From CAZPMC01 sp964587755 (GTDB lineage Bacteria; Bacillota; Clostridia; Acetivibrionales; DTU013), in assembly GCA_964587755.1 (NCBI GenBank), contig CAZPMC010000013.1, forward strand, positions 1-51,314: a DNA stretch of 51,314 nt, given 5' to 3'. Below the pieces are notes generated by a model. The model was given only the letters and a program-made list of their open reading frames with translations. It had not been told where the DNA came from and did not search any database. Shown piece by piece: positions 1 to 7,471 of the stretch. Each line of letters starts with the position of its first letter. The stretch's first letter is position 1. The position numbers were made by a program, and so were the translations under genes.

Positions 1-27
1 TTCTTCCGTATAATTAGTATTGAGCAT
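1..27 (-). CDS. 5' end of a transposase-like gene (partial)
   Basis: Nine codons, reading M-L-N-T-N-Y-T-E-E, run off the left edge. The start is supported by AAGGAG about ten bases upstream (plus-strand CTCCTTTT at 37-44). The short N-terminus resembles starts of ISL3-type transposases, but nine residues cannot prove homology. Confidence 0.4.
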
Positions 28-121
28 AGGTTGTATCTCCTTTTAAATGGTGTGTCGTAACTTCATTTTACTTGAGAGTTCAACTCTATGCTCTTATTTT
101 ATACAAAAATGTCGAAGAGCT
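1..121 (-). mobile_element. Partial insertion-sequence end, probably ISL3 family
   Basis: The minus strand reads outward into the left edge from an ATG at 27-25 with an AAGGAG ribosome-binding site. About 85 bases upstream is a candidate terminal inverted repeat (minus strand GCTCTTCGACATTTTTG, about 104-120). ISL3-family elements usually have ends resembling GGCTCTTCG and a transposase beginning close to that end, so the arrangement fits. Only one end and nine codons are inside the window, so the family call is inference from end sequence and layout. Confidence 0.5.
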
Positions 122-245
122 AAAGTGATCTTTAGCCACCCCAACATTTATTATAGAACCGTGGTTTTTGTATTATCCGCCTGCTATCGGGAAAACATAT
201 ATCAGAAGTATTTGAAAGTAATTTTAAAAATTTCGGCAAATTGAG

Positions 246-560
246 GTGGACTGTGAGCTGTTTGGTGCAAATAAAAGGTTTAAGATTTTAAATAAAAAGC
301 TTAATGAAATTTCGATTCTTTTGGAAAAGACGAAATTTAAGGATTATGTTTATTTTTTAGAACACCCTGTAAAAATGCTGCTGCCTAATTTTTTAGGCGG
401 ACTGGCAAGAGGCTTTGGAATCGCAGTAGGTTTTTCCCTGCTAGGCGCCATTATTGTTTATATTTTGAAAGAGCTAGTAAAATATAATGTGCCGATAATA
501 AGTGATTTTATAAATGAAATAGTTGACATTATTGAAAATCTTCAAAACTCCAGGAGGTAG
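246..560 (+). CDS. DUF5665-type small membrane protein
   Basis: A 104-residue protein starting at GTG. The N-terminal half is charged and probably helical. Around residues 50-75 lies a hydrophobic segment containing NFLGGLARGFGIAVGFSLLG, followed by a second amphipathic or hydrophobic stretch. This Gly-rich NFLxGLARG-type core is typical of the DUF5665 family in spore-forming Firmicutes, whose function is not established. The ribosome-binding site is weak. The gene ends four bases before the yteA start, and the yteA ribosome-binding site lies inside its last codons, so the two are probably cotranscribed. Confidence 0.7.
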   Translation: MDCELFGANKRFKILNKKLNEISILLEKTKFKDYVYFLEHPVKMLLPNFLGGLARGFGIAVGFSLLGAIIVYILKELVKYNVPIISDFINEIVDIIENLQNSRR

Positions 561-564
561 CAAG

Positions 565-1206
565 GTGGATAAAATTAAAAGCAATCACTTTAGGAAACTG
601 CTTGAAAAGAAGCTTGAGGAGTCTTCTGCAACACTTAATTCCATGAGGGATAATTATGAGGCAGATCAAAATAAATTTTCACCGTCTGAGCTGTCAAACT
701 ATGATAATCACCCGGCGGAGATGGCCTCAGAGCTTTATCAGACAGAAATGAACTCAGCCCTTAGGGTACATGAACAAAGCATCATGTCGGATATTAAAGA
801 AGCCCTAAAGAGGATTGATGACGGGACATACGGTATCTGCAGGGATTGCGGAGAGGAAATATCCGCGGAGCGTCTTAGTGTGAAGCCGGAGGCAAGGTTT
901 TGTATCAGGTGTGAGAAGGAAGCAGAAAAGCAATCTGAAAAGAAGCCTTTTGTAAGGGCTATTGAAGAAGAGGTTATGGGCGCGCCCTTTGGCCGCAAAT
1001 ATTTAAACAAGCAAGAGGATGATGAGCATGAGGGAATGGACCAGCTTAATGATCTGATGAAACACGGTTCATCGGACGGGCCTCAGGACCTGGGCGGATA
1101 CCATGATTACCAGGAGTTTTATACAAATAAGGTTGATAATCAGGGTATAGTCGATGATATGGACAAGGTATCAAACCAGCAGTACAAAAAACAAGTGCCC
1201 GATTAA
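565..1206 (+). CDS. yteA: YteA-family sporulation-associated protein with DksA/TraR zinc finger
   Basis: A 213-residue protein. The GTG start at 565 is chosen because AGGAGGT lies at 552-558; the open frame extends further upstream but without a ribosome-binding site. The N-terminal half is a charged, probably coiled-coil region. A C4 zinc finger of DksA/TraR type follows at about residues 92-116 (C-R-D-C ... C-I-R-C). The C-terminal tail is acidic and ends in a YxDYQEFYTNKVD-like segment typical of the yteA family. YteA proteins are linked to sporulation, but their molecular role is not established. A strong terminator follows directly. Confidence 0.85.
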   Translation: MDKIKSNHFRKLLEKKLEESSATLNSMRDNYEADQNKFSPSELSNYDNHPAEMASELYQTEMNSALRVHEQSIMSDIKEALKRIDDGTYGICRDCGEEISAERLSVKPEARFCIRCEKEAEKQSEKKPFVRAIEEEVMGAPFGRKYLNKQEDDEHEGMDQLNDLMKHGSSDGPQDLGGYHDYQEFYTNKVDNQGIVDDMDKVSNQQYKKQVPD

Positions 1207-1218
1207 ACTTTATCATGT

Positions 1219-1245
1219 AAAAAAGCGTCCTGATGGGCGCTTTTT
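1219..1245 (+). terminator. Rho-independent terminator after yteA
   Basis: AAAAGCGTCC pairs with GGGCGCTTTT around a TGAT loop (ten pairs, one G-U), followed by a U run. It lies 13 bases after the yteA stop. Because both ends are A/T rich it could also act on the opposite strand, where cotJC converges. Confidence 0.85.
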
Positions 1246-1339
1246 AAAAAGACTTCGGATTCATTCAAAACGACTTTCGGGGGCTTTCTCAAATAGCTTT
1301 ATAACTCAAGTGCATAGCACCAAGAAAGGTGCCTGTTTC

Positions 1340-1987
1340 CTATTTGCTTTTTATGTCAGCAAAGGGGCTGACATCGGCAAAGTCCTTTTTGGTCATCATG
1401 CATTCAGGTTTTTGAATAAATATTGGCTTTTGGGCTAATTTATCCTGTACAATCCTAAGAGCTTCACCGAACCGCTGGAAATGTACTATTTCACGGGCTC
1501 TAAGGAAACGTAAGGGGTCAATAACATCAGGGTCGTCGGCTAAGTTGATGAGGTTTTCGTATGTTGCTCTTGCTTTTTGCTCAGCAGCTAAATCCTCAGT
1601 AAGGTCTGCAATGGGATCTCCCTTTGATTGTATATAAGCGGCGGTGAAGGGTACACCTGATGCACTGACAGGATATACCGCATGATCATGATCTGAATAG
1701 TAAGCCCCAAGACCTGCTGCTTCAAGTTCCTTGGCGGGCACACCTCTGCAAAGCTGATATACGATGGTGCCTACCATTTCTAGGTGTGCTAGCTCTTCTG
1801 TGCCTATATCGTTCAAGGTTGCCTTGGCAACTTCCGTAGGCATACTGAAGCGTTGGCTGAGGTATCTGAGGGATGCAGCCAATTCACCATCGGGGCCGCC
1901 GTATTGTGTGATAATGAATTTGGCCATTTTTGGGTTACAGGTCTTTATTTTTACTGGGTATTGAAGCTTTTTTTCGTAAACCCACAT
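1340..1987 (-). CDS. cotJC: Spore coat protein CotJC, manganese-catalase family
   Basis: A 215-residue protein of the Mn-catalase/CotJC family. It has the ferritin-like four-helix pattern with an EELAHLE ligand motif near residues 64-70 and a second E-x-x-x-H-type helix (ARE-IVHFQRFGEAL) near residues 165-180. The N-terminus WVYEKKLQYPVKI is characteristic of CotJC. In Bacillus subtilis CotJC is a coat component made under sigma-E control; catalase activity in this homologue is likely but not shown by sequence. It is the last gene of cotJA-cotJB-cotJC on the minus strand. Confidence 0.93.
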   Translation of the reverse strand: MWVYEKKLQYPVKIKTCNPKMAKFIITQYGGPDGELAASLRYLSQRFSMPTEVAKATLNDIGTEELAHLEMVGTIVYQLCRGVPAKELEAAGLGAYYSDHDHAVYPVSASGVPFTAAYIQSKGDPIADLTEDLAAEQKARATYENLINLADDPDVIDPLRFLRAREIVHFQRFGEALRIVQDKLAQKPIFIQKPECMMTKKDFADVSPFADIKSK

Positions 1988-2038
1988 ATAATTTACTCCT
2001 CCTTTTTAAAAATTAACGTGCTTGAACATCAGTAATAG

Positions 2039-2281
2039 CTACTCCCAAGGCCACGGGCTGTTAATCCAGGGCCAAGGGTATGAGTTGGCACTGTTTGCTG
2101 TTAACGGTCCATACATACGCTCATAGTTGGCCTTAACAAAATTGAGCCTTTGAACTGTATTTACGAAGAGCATCAAAGCTCTGCCATCACATGGGTGGGT
2201 ATTAAGATACAGTTGTAATTCCAATGCCATGAATTCCAAAGCCATCAATTCTTTTTTTAAATTTTCCTGTGCTTCGTGCAT
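2039..2281 (-). CDS. cotJB: Spore coat protein CotJB
   Basis: An 80-residue protein with the CotJB signature: a helical N-terminus, then YLNTHPCDGRAL and a Trp/Pro-rich tail (NSYPWPW ... SPWPWE). It lies 51 bases upstream of cotJC and 39 bases downstream of cotJA. A GGAGGTGTTTG ribosome-binding region precedes the ATG. CotJB is needed with CotJA and CotJC for coat assembly in Bacillus; no enzymatic activity is known. Confidence 0.93.
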   Translation of the reverse strand: MHEAQENLKKELMALEFMALELQLYLNTHPCDGRALMLFVNTVQRLNFVKANYERMYGPLTANSANSYPWPWINSPWPWE

Positions 2282-2320
2282 ACAAACACCTCCTATCGAA
2301 GCTTCTAGAGTTAACTATTA

Positions 2321-2593
2321 TCACTGATCAAACACATATTCAGGATCTGTACCATAGGGCCTGTCAAGCTCGGGAAAAATGGTGCCTTGTTTATGGCCTA
2401 TTTCTGGCTGGTATAAGCAGCACAGGATTTGAAAAGGTACATAGGAATGTGCTAATCTTGCACATATGATGGGCTGGGGACAATAGTATTGCATTTTACA
2501 TCTGTCGATGAATTCTGTAGTGTCTTTAAGCTTTGCGAAATCTTCGTGTGCCATATTGTCGCTTATTTCAGCCTTTTTTTTATCGAATTCCAT
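2321..2593 (-). CDS. cotJA: Spore coat-associated protein CotJA
   Basis: A 90-residue protein and the first gene of the cotJABC operon. CotJA features are the LAHSYVPFQ motif in the middle and the LYQPEIGHKQGTIFPELDRPY block at the C-terminus; the N-terminal ~35 residues are charged and variable. GGAGGG lies just before the ATG. I looked for a sigma-E promoter upstream on the minus strand and found only a -35-like GAATATT without a convincing -10. Confidence 0.9.
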   Translation of the reverse strand: MEFDKKKAEISDNMAHEDFAKLKDTTEFIDRCKMQYYCPQPIICARLAHSYVPFQILCCLYQPEIGHKQGTIFPELDRPYGTDPEYVFDQ

Positions 2594-2726
2594 TAAATTC
2601 CCTCCAGTTAAACAAATCTTTTTAATATAATATTCATGTTTACATAAAAATGTTCTATAATTGAGTTTGACAATGGCTTTAAATTGGTAAACTATTAATA
2701 AGTAAATTGCTTAGGAGGACATTAAT

Positions 2727-3248
2727 ATGCAAAGCAAAATAAGATTTATTACAAGAACTGCCCTGTTGCTGGCTATAGCAATTTCATTTCAGATTATCGG
2801 GAAGTTTATACCATACAACAACTTTATTGTAGGTCCCATTGTTAATGCTGTGCTGATTGTGGCTACGGCACTTTCAGGAATTTGGAGCGGTACTGCCATA
2901 GCTGTAATTGCACCGCTTGTTTCCGCATTTACAAATAAAGCCCCGATTGCTCCTTTGATAATAGGATTTTCGCCTTTCATTATACTGGGTAATTTTGTTA
3001 TAGTACTGGCATTTCATCTATTAAGAAAAAAAAGCAGGATTTTAGGTGTTGTAGTAGGAGCAGTTATTAAATTTGCAGTTTTATACACGGCTATTTCGAT
3101 ATTTACATCTGTCGTCCAAATGAAGCCTCAGGTTGCAGCTACCCTGACAAACCTCTTCAGCTGGCCTCAGTTGATAACAGCTTTGGTGGGAGGCGCCATT
3201 GCGCTGGCGGTCCTGGCGACTATGGGAAAAAGAATTGAATTGGATTAA
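2727..3248 (+). CDS. ECF transporter S component (substrate-binding membrane subunit)
   Basis: A 173-residue, very hydrophobic protein with five or six membrane segments. It carries the NAVLIVATALSGIWSGTAIA and PLVSAF...P.APIIGFSPFIILGN pattern seen in ECF-type S components. These subunits bind a vitamin or other micronutrient and work with a shared EcfA/EcfT module, which is absent from this window, so a group II solitary S component is likely. The substrate cannot be read from sequence. AGGAGG lies eight bases before the ATG. A TTGACA near 2669 could belong to its promoter, but the spacing to a -10 is poor. Confidence 0.75.
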   Translation: MQSKIRFITRTALLLAIAISFQIIGKFIPYNNFIVGPIVNAVLIVATALSGIWSGTAIAVIAPLVSAFTNKAPIAPLIIGFSPFIILGNFVIVLAFHLLRKKSRILGVVVGAVIKFAVLYTAISIFTSVVQMKPQVAATLTNLFSWPQLITALVGGAIALAVLATMGKRIELD

Positions 3249-3261
3249 AATAAATTTATCA

Positions 3262-3290
3262 TTTACTTTCAGGGAACAATATGTTAAAAT
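3262..3290 (+). promoter_or_regulatory. Sigma-A promoter for rpsO
   Basis: TTTACT (3262-3267) and TAAAAT (3285-3290) are separated by 17 bases. Transcription would start near 3297, just before the structured rpsO leader. Confidence 0.6.
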
Positions 3291-3310
3291 GCTTTAGTGC
3301 AATGATTTAA

Positions 3311-3356
3311 CCATTTGCTCAGTTACTGGACACTCCGACCAGCTACTTAGCTAATG
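3311..3356 (+). promoter_or_regulatory. Structured leader hairpin upstream of rpsO
   Basis: CCATTtGCTcAGT..CTGG pairs with CCAG..ACTtAGCtAATGG to form an imperfect stem of about 18 pairs, ending 28 bases before the rpsO start. Ribosomal protein S15 represses its own mRNA through leader RNA in several bacteria, so this hairpin is a plausible S15 target. That function is inference; the fold is seen directly. Confidence 0.55.
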
Positions 3357-3384
3357 GCGTTAATATGAAAAGGAGGAAATATTT

Positions 3385-3648
3385 ATGGACAAGGTACTGA
3401 AAACACAGATTATTGAGAAGTATAAGCTGCATGAATCAGACACAGGCTCACCAGAAGTACAGGTTGCTATCCTTACCGAGAGGATAAATCACCTCAATGA
3501 GCATTTAAAAATCCACAAAAAGGATCATCATTCAAGAAGAGGTCTTCTTAAGATGGTAGGACAAAGAAGAGGTCTTCTTAACTATCTGATGGATAAGGAT
3601 ATCGAAAGGTATCGTACGTTAATTCAAAAGCTCAATTTGAGAAAATAA
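3385..3648 (+). CDS. rpsO: 30S ribosomal protein S15
   Basis: An 87-residue protein with the complete S15 signature (YKLHESDTGSPEVQVAILTERI, then HKKDHHSRRGLLKMVGQRR). S15 binds the central domain of 16S rRNA early in 30S assembly. The length is normal for the family. AGGAGG precedes the ATG. It sits upstream of pnp, a very common bacterial order, but a strong terminator separates the two. Confidence 0.97.
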   Translation: MDKVLKTQIIEKYKLHESDTGSPEVQVAILTERINHLNEHLKIHKKDHHSRRGLLKMVGQRRGLLNYLMDKDIERYRTLIQKLNLRK

Positions 3649-3651
3649 CAG

Positions 3652-3680
3652 TGAGCGGGATTTCCCGCTCATTATTTTTA
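3652..3680 (+). terminator. Terminator after rpsO
   Basis: TGAGCGGGA and TCCCGCTCA form a perfect stem followed by a T-rich run (TTATTTTT). It begins just after the rpsO stop codon, so pnp needs its own promoter or readthrough. Confidence 0.9.
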
Positions 3681-3714
3681 CATACTGGTGTAATAATAAC
3701 AAAGTAATAATATA

Positions 3715-3837
3715 CTGCAGTCGAATGAACTAATGCAGCAAACAGAGAACAGAGACTAGAATTCATATCGTTAAAGAATGCCGAGATATGGTTTCTAGTG
3801 TCCGTTTTCTGTAGTCTGCAAGCAATTCATACTGCAG
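3715..3837 (+). promoter_or_regulatory. Long hairpin leader of pnp
   Basis: Almost the whole region between the rpsO terminator and pnp folds on itself. Outer arms CTGCAGT..GAAT (3715 on) pair with ATTC..ACTGCAG (ending 3837). Inner arms ACAGAGAAC..AGA.ACTAGAA..CATATC pair with GATATGG.TTCTAGT..CCGTTTTCTGT. The result is one rod of roughly 45 pairs with small internal loops, ending about eight bases before the ribosome-binding site. In Escherichia coli the pnp leader has a long RNase III-cleaved stem used for autoregulation. The architecture is similar; the function here is inferred. Confidence 0.65.
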
Positions 3838-3858
3838 GATTACAGAAGGAGGCATTTT

Positions 3859-5957
3859 ATGTCAAATAAGTTTNNNNNNNNNNCAGAGACCTGACCATCG
3901 AAACAGGAAAGCTGGCACAGCTGGCAAATGGTTCAGCCCTTGTCAGATACGGGGATACTGTAGTGTTATCAACAGCTACAGCGTCGACTACACCAAGAGA
4001 AGGTATAGACTTTTTCCCACTGAGCGTCGACTACGAGGAGAAGCTTTACTCTGTAGGGAAAATACCCGGCGGATTTATTAAAAGGGAAGGCAGGCCTTCC
4101 GAGAAGGCAATCCTGACGTCAAGGGTTATTGACAGGCAGATTCGTCCATTATTTCCAAAAGACTTAAGAAATGATGTATCGGTTGTCAACACGGTACTGT
4201 CGGTAGATCAGGACAATTCACCTGAATTTGCTTCAATGATTGGCAGTTCCATTGCTCTTTCTATTTCTGATATTCCGTTTAACGGTCCGGTAGCGGGTGT
4301 TGTACTGGGATTGATAGATGGAGAGGTTATAATAAACCCTGACACAGAGCAAAGAGAAAAAAGCGATATGTATGTTACATTGGCGGCCACAATGGATAAG
4401 ATTGCAATGATTGAGGCTGGTGCTAATGAAGTGCCGGATGATGTCATGTTAGATGCTATTATTAAAGGCCATGAAGAGATTAAAAAGATCATTGAATTCA
4501 TAAATGAAATCGTTGCCGATGTTGGCAAACCAAAATTCGAGTACACTTCTGCTGAGGTTCCTCATGAGATTTTTGATTCAGTTAAAGAGTTGATCTATGA
4601 AGATATGCGCAAAGCTGTACTTGCTACTGATAAGACTGTAAGGGAAACTAAGGTGGCCGAGCTTACTGAGCATGTTCAAAATCAGCTGGTGGAAAGATTT
4701 CCTGAAAGCGCAGTAGCCATTAATGATGCAATTTATCAAATAGAAAAAATGGTCATTAGAGAATACATTCTTGAAGAGGGTAAGAGGGTTGATGGAAGAA
4801 GGCTTGATGAAATCAGGCAATTGTCGGCTGAGGTTTCAATTCTACCCAGAACCCATGGCTCAGGCTTATTCCAAAGAGGTCAGACACAGGTGCTTACTGT
4901 TGCGACACTTGGAGGTATAGGTGAAATTCAAAAGCTTGATGGAGTTGACTTGGAAGAGTCAAAAAGATATATGCACCACTACAACTTCCCGGGCTACAGT
5001 GTAGGAGAGGCTAAGCCCTCAAGAGGTCCCGGCAGAAGAGAAATCGGCCATGGTGCCCTTGCTGAGAGATCACTTTTACCTGTAATCCCTAGTGAAGAAG
5101 AATTTCCTTATGCAATAAGGCTTGTATCAGAGGTTTTAATGTCCAACGGCTCTACCTCTCAAGGCAGCGTATGCGGCAGTACATTAGCATTAATGGATGC
5201 AGGTGTACCAATTAAAGCGCCTGTTGCGGGTATCTCTGCAGGTCTTGTAACAGATGATGAGAACCCTGACAGATTTGTCACGTTTATAGATATTCAAGGA
5301 ATAGAAGACTTCTTTGGAGATATGGACTTTAAAGTCGCAGGTACAAAAAAGGGTATAACATCTATTCAAATGGATATTAAAGTAGACGGCTTAAGCTATG
5401 AAATTATAAAGCAGGCCTTTGAGCTTACCAGAAAAGGACGCTTCCAGATAATAGATGATGTTATCCTGCCTGCTATCGCAAAACCAAGGGAAAAACTTTC
5501 TCAATACGCACCCAAGATGTACACCCTGAATATAGATCCTGATAAAATTAGGGATGTTATAGGGCCAGGGGGGAAAGTAATAAATAAGATTATTGCAGAT
5601 ACAGGAGTTAAGATTGATATAGAAGAGGATGGAAGGGTATTTGTTGCAACACCCGATGAAGCTGCAGGTGAAAGGGCAATTAGTATTATTGAAGCAATTA
5701 CTAAGGATGTCCAGCCAGGCCAGATATTTTTGGGTAAGGTAACAAGACTTATGAATTTTGGAGCATTTGTTGAGTTTGCACCTGGTAAAGAAGGTCTTGT
5801 TCACATTTCAAAGCTTGACAATAAGAGAGTAGAAAAGGTTGAAGATATCTGCCAGGTAGGAGATGAAATGCTTGTTAAGGTTCTGGAGATCGATAAACAA
5901 GGTCGCATAAACCTTTCAAGGAAGGATGCCTTGCCTGTGGCTGCACAGAACAAGTAA
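3859..5957 (+). CDS. pnp: Polyribonucleotide nucleotidyltransferase (PNPase), interrupted by an assembly gap
   Basis: PNPase degrades RNA 3' to 5' by phosphorolysis. The ATG at 3859 follows AAGGAGG and reads MSNKF before ten Ns. After the gap the frame resumes at 3885 with RDLTIETGKLAQLANG and stays open to 5957. The two sides are out of frame across the placeholder, so the true gap is not ten bases. By comparison with family N-termini (a short stretch ending ELAG), a handful of residues is missing. Two RNase PH domains come first, then a KH domain with the GPGGKVI loop (near 5566) and a C-terminal S1 domain (LGKVTRLMNFGAFVEF to LSRKDA). A terminator-like hairpin follows. Confidence 0.95.
3874..3883. 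other. Assembly gap (10 N)
   Basis: Ten Ns lie within codons 6-9 of pnp. The reading frame before and after does not match, which shows that the N count is a placeholder and not a measured length. Confidence 0.99.
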
Positions 5958-5986
5958 TAAAGTCAGTGAAATAATACAAAATTAAC

Positions 5987-6028
5987 GGGACGGTTAGAAG
6001 CAGGAGAAAGCACCTCGTTAACCGTCCC
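5987..6028 (+). repeat. GGGACGGTTA...TAACCGTCCC hairpin, terminator-like
   Basis: A ten-pair stem (GGGACGGTTA with TAACCGTCCC) encloses a 22-base loop and is followed by TTTAAG. It lies 30 bases after pnp and probably ends its transcript. It is one of five intergenic hairpins in the window with an ACGG...CCGT core (others at 11451, 29882, 48876 and 51043). Confidence 0.75.
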
Positions 6029-6075
6029 TTTAAGTAGTCATATAAATAGTCATCAAGTTCAACTTCGGAGGTTTT

Positions 6076-7335
6076 ATGCATAAAAAAATAAAACTAAAAA
6101 ACGGAGTCAGTGTTGTTTATGAAAAGATACCGTATGTAAAATCTGTTTCGTTGGGAATTTGGGTAAGAACCGGTTCCAGAAATGAGAGCATGGGGAACAA
6201 TGGATTATCACATCTTATTGAACATATGCTTTTTAAGGGGACCGAGCGCAGAACCGCTGCAGATATTTCGCAAACAATTGACAGTATAGGAGGTCAGTTA
6301 AACGCTTTTACAGGAAAAGAATGTACTTGCTTTTACACAAAAACCCTTGATGAACATATTGAGATTGCTTTGGAATTACTCAGCGACATGTTTTTTAACT
6401 CAAAATATGAGAAAAATGATATATCTGTTGAAAAGAAGGTTATTATTGAAGAAATCGGAATGTATGAAGATTCGCCAGAGGATCATGTCCACGACTTATT
6501 ATCCGAAACTGTTTGGAAAGGTAGCTCTATTGGCTATCCAATTCTTGGTACAAAAAAATCCTTAAGAAAAATTAACAGAGATATGATCTTAGACTACAGA
6601 AGGAAAAGGTATACACCGGGCAACACTGTTATTGCGGTTGCAGGCAATTTTGATGAGAAGAGGCTCATGGAATTGCTGGAGCGTTATTTTGGGTTATGGT
6701 GCTCTACAACTGATGAGTCCTATGAATTCCCTGAAGCTGAATTTAAACCGAATATAACCATAAAGCCCAAGAAAACAGAGCAAGCCCATATATGCATCGG
6801 ATTTGAAGGCATTCCTAACGGCGATGATATTCTCTACCCCTTACTTGTAGTAAACAACATTTTGGGGGGAGGCATGAGCTCAAGGCTTTTCCAAAACATC
6901 AGAGAGAAGAGGGGACTTGCATATTCAATTTACTCATATCCCACCACTTATAATAATGCTGGCCTTTTTACAATTTATGCAGGTATGAAACCAAGCTTGT
7001 TAGTTGAAGTAACAAAGCTTATATACGATGAGGTAATGCTGTTAATAAACAAGGGGATTGGTATTGACGAGCTAAATAAGTCCAAGGAACAGCTAAAGGG
7101 AAATTATATTCTGGGTCTTGAAAGCACCAGCAGCCGGATGAGCAGTATTGGTAAATCTGAGCTGCTTCTCGGATACACCAATTCTCAAGAGAAAATACTT
7201 AAGAAAATTCAGGCCATAACAATAGACGACATCAATGAAGTAACCAAAAGAGTATTTAATATGGAGAGGGTAGGAGTATCGGTAGTAGGAAACATAAAAT
7301 CCGACATTAGCCTCCAGGCTCTTTTACCTATGTGA
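6076..7335 (+). CDS. M16 family zinc peptidase (insulinase/processing-peptidase type)
   Basis: A 419-residue protein. The inverted zinc motif HLIEH occupies residues 46-50, and the expected downstream glutamate lies in the VEKKVIIEEIGMYEDSP segment. The C-terminal M16 domain has the GGGMSSRLFQNIREKRGLAYSIYS block near residues 270-290. The length fits the single-chain bacterial family (B. subtilis YmxG/MlpA type), usually encoded next to pnp as here. GGAGG lies eight bases before the ATG. The substrate is unknown. A long hairpin terminator follows. Confidence 0.92.
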   Translation: MHKKIKLKNGVSVVYEKIPYVKSVSLGIWVRTGSRNESMGNNGLSHLIEHMLFKGTERRTAADISQTIDSIGGQLNAFTGKECTCFYTKTLDEHIEIALELLSDMFFNSKYEKNDISVEKKVIIEEIGMYEDSPEDHVHDLLSETVWKGSSIGYPILGTKKSLRKINRDMILDYRRKRYTPGNTVIAVAGNFDEKRLMELLERYFGLWCSTTDESYEFPEAEFKPNITIKPKKTEQAHICIGFEGIPNGDDILYPLLVVNNILGGGMSSRLFQNIREKRGLAYSIYSYPTTYNNAGLFTIYAGMKPSLLVEVTKLIYDEVMLLINKGIGIDELNKSKEQLKGNYILGLESTSSRMSSIGKSELLLGYTNSQEKILKKIQAITIDDINEVTKRVFNMERVGVSVVGNIKSDISLQALLPM

Positions 7336-7370
7336 CTTTCAAGAAAGTGGTTAGTAAAACAAATATGAGT

Positions 7371-7412
7371 ATAAAGGCTATAAAACCATAAATAAGGTTT
7401 TATAGCCTTTAT
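7371..7412 (+). terminator. Terminator after the M16 peptidase
   Basis: ATAAAGGCTATAAAACC and GGTTTTATAGCCTTTAT form a perfect 17-pair stem around an eight-base loop, followed by TTATA. Its symmetry suggests it could act in both directions. Confidence 0.8.
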
Positions 7413-7421
7413 TTATACAAG

Positions 7422-7450
7422 CACTTGTTGCCCTCACTAAACATAAAATA
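7422..7450 (+). promoter_or_regulatory. dpaA: Sigma-K-like promoter for dpaAB
   Basis: CACT (7422-7425), 16 bases, then CATAAAATA (7442-7450). The -10 matches the sigma-K consensus CATAnnnTA exactly and the -35 is close to mACm. It lies 22 bases before the dpaA start. dpaAB is known to be transcribed by sigma-K in the mother cell, so the position makes sense. No experimental support is available here. Confidence 0.5.
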
Positions 7451-7471
7451 AATCAACAGGAGGGTAGTGAG

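Noticed and set aside
47..244. Plus-strand ORF of 65 codons at the left edge
   Set aside because: It overlaps the IS-like end, has no ribosome-binding site and a composition typical of non-coding AT-rich DNA.
1154..1438. Plus-strand ORF after yteA
   Set aside because: It crosses the yteA terminator and is antisense to the end of cotJC.
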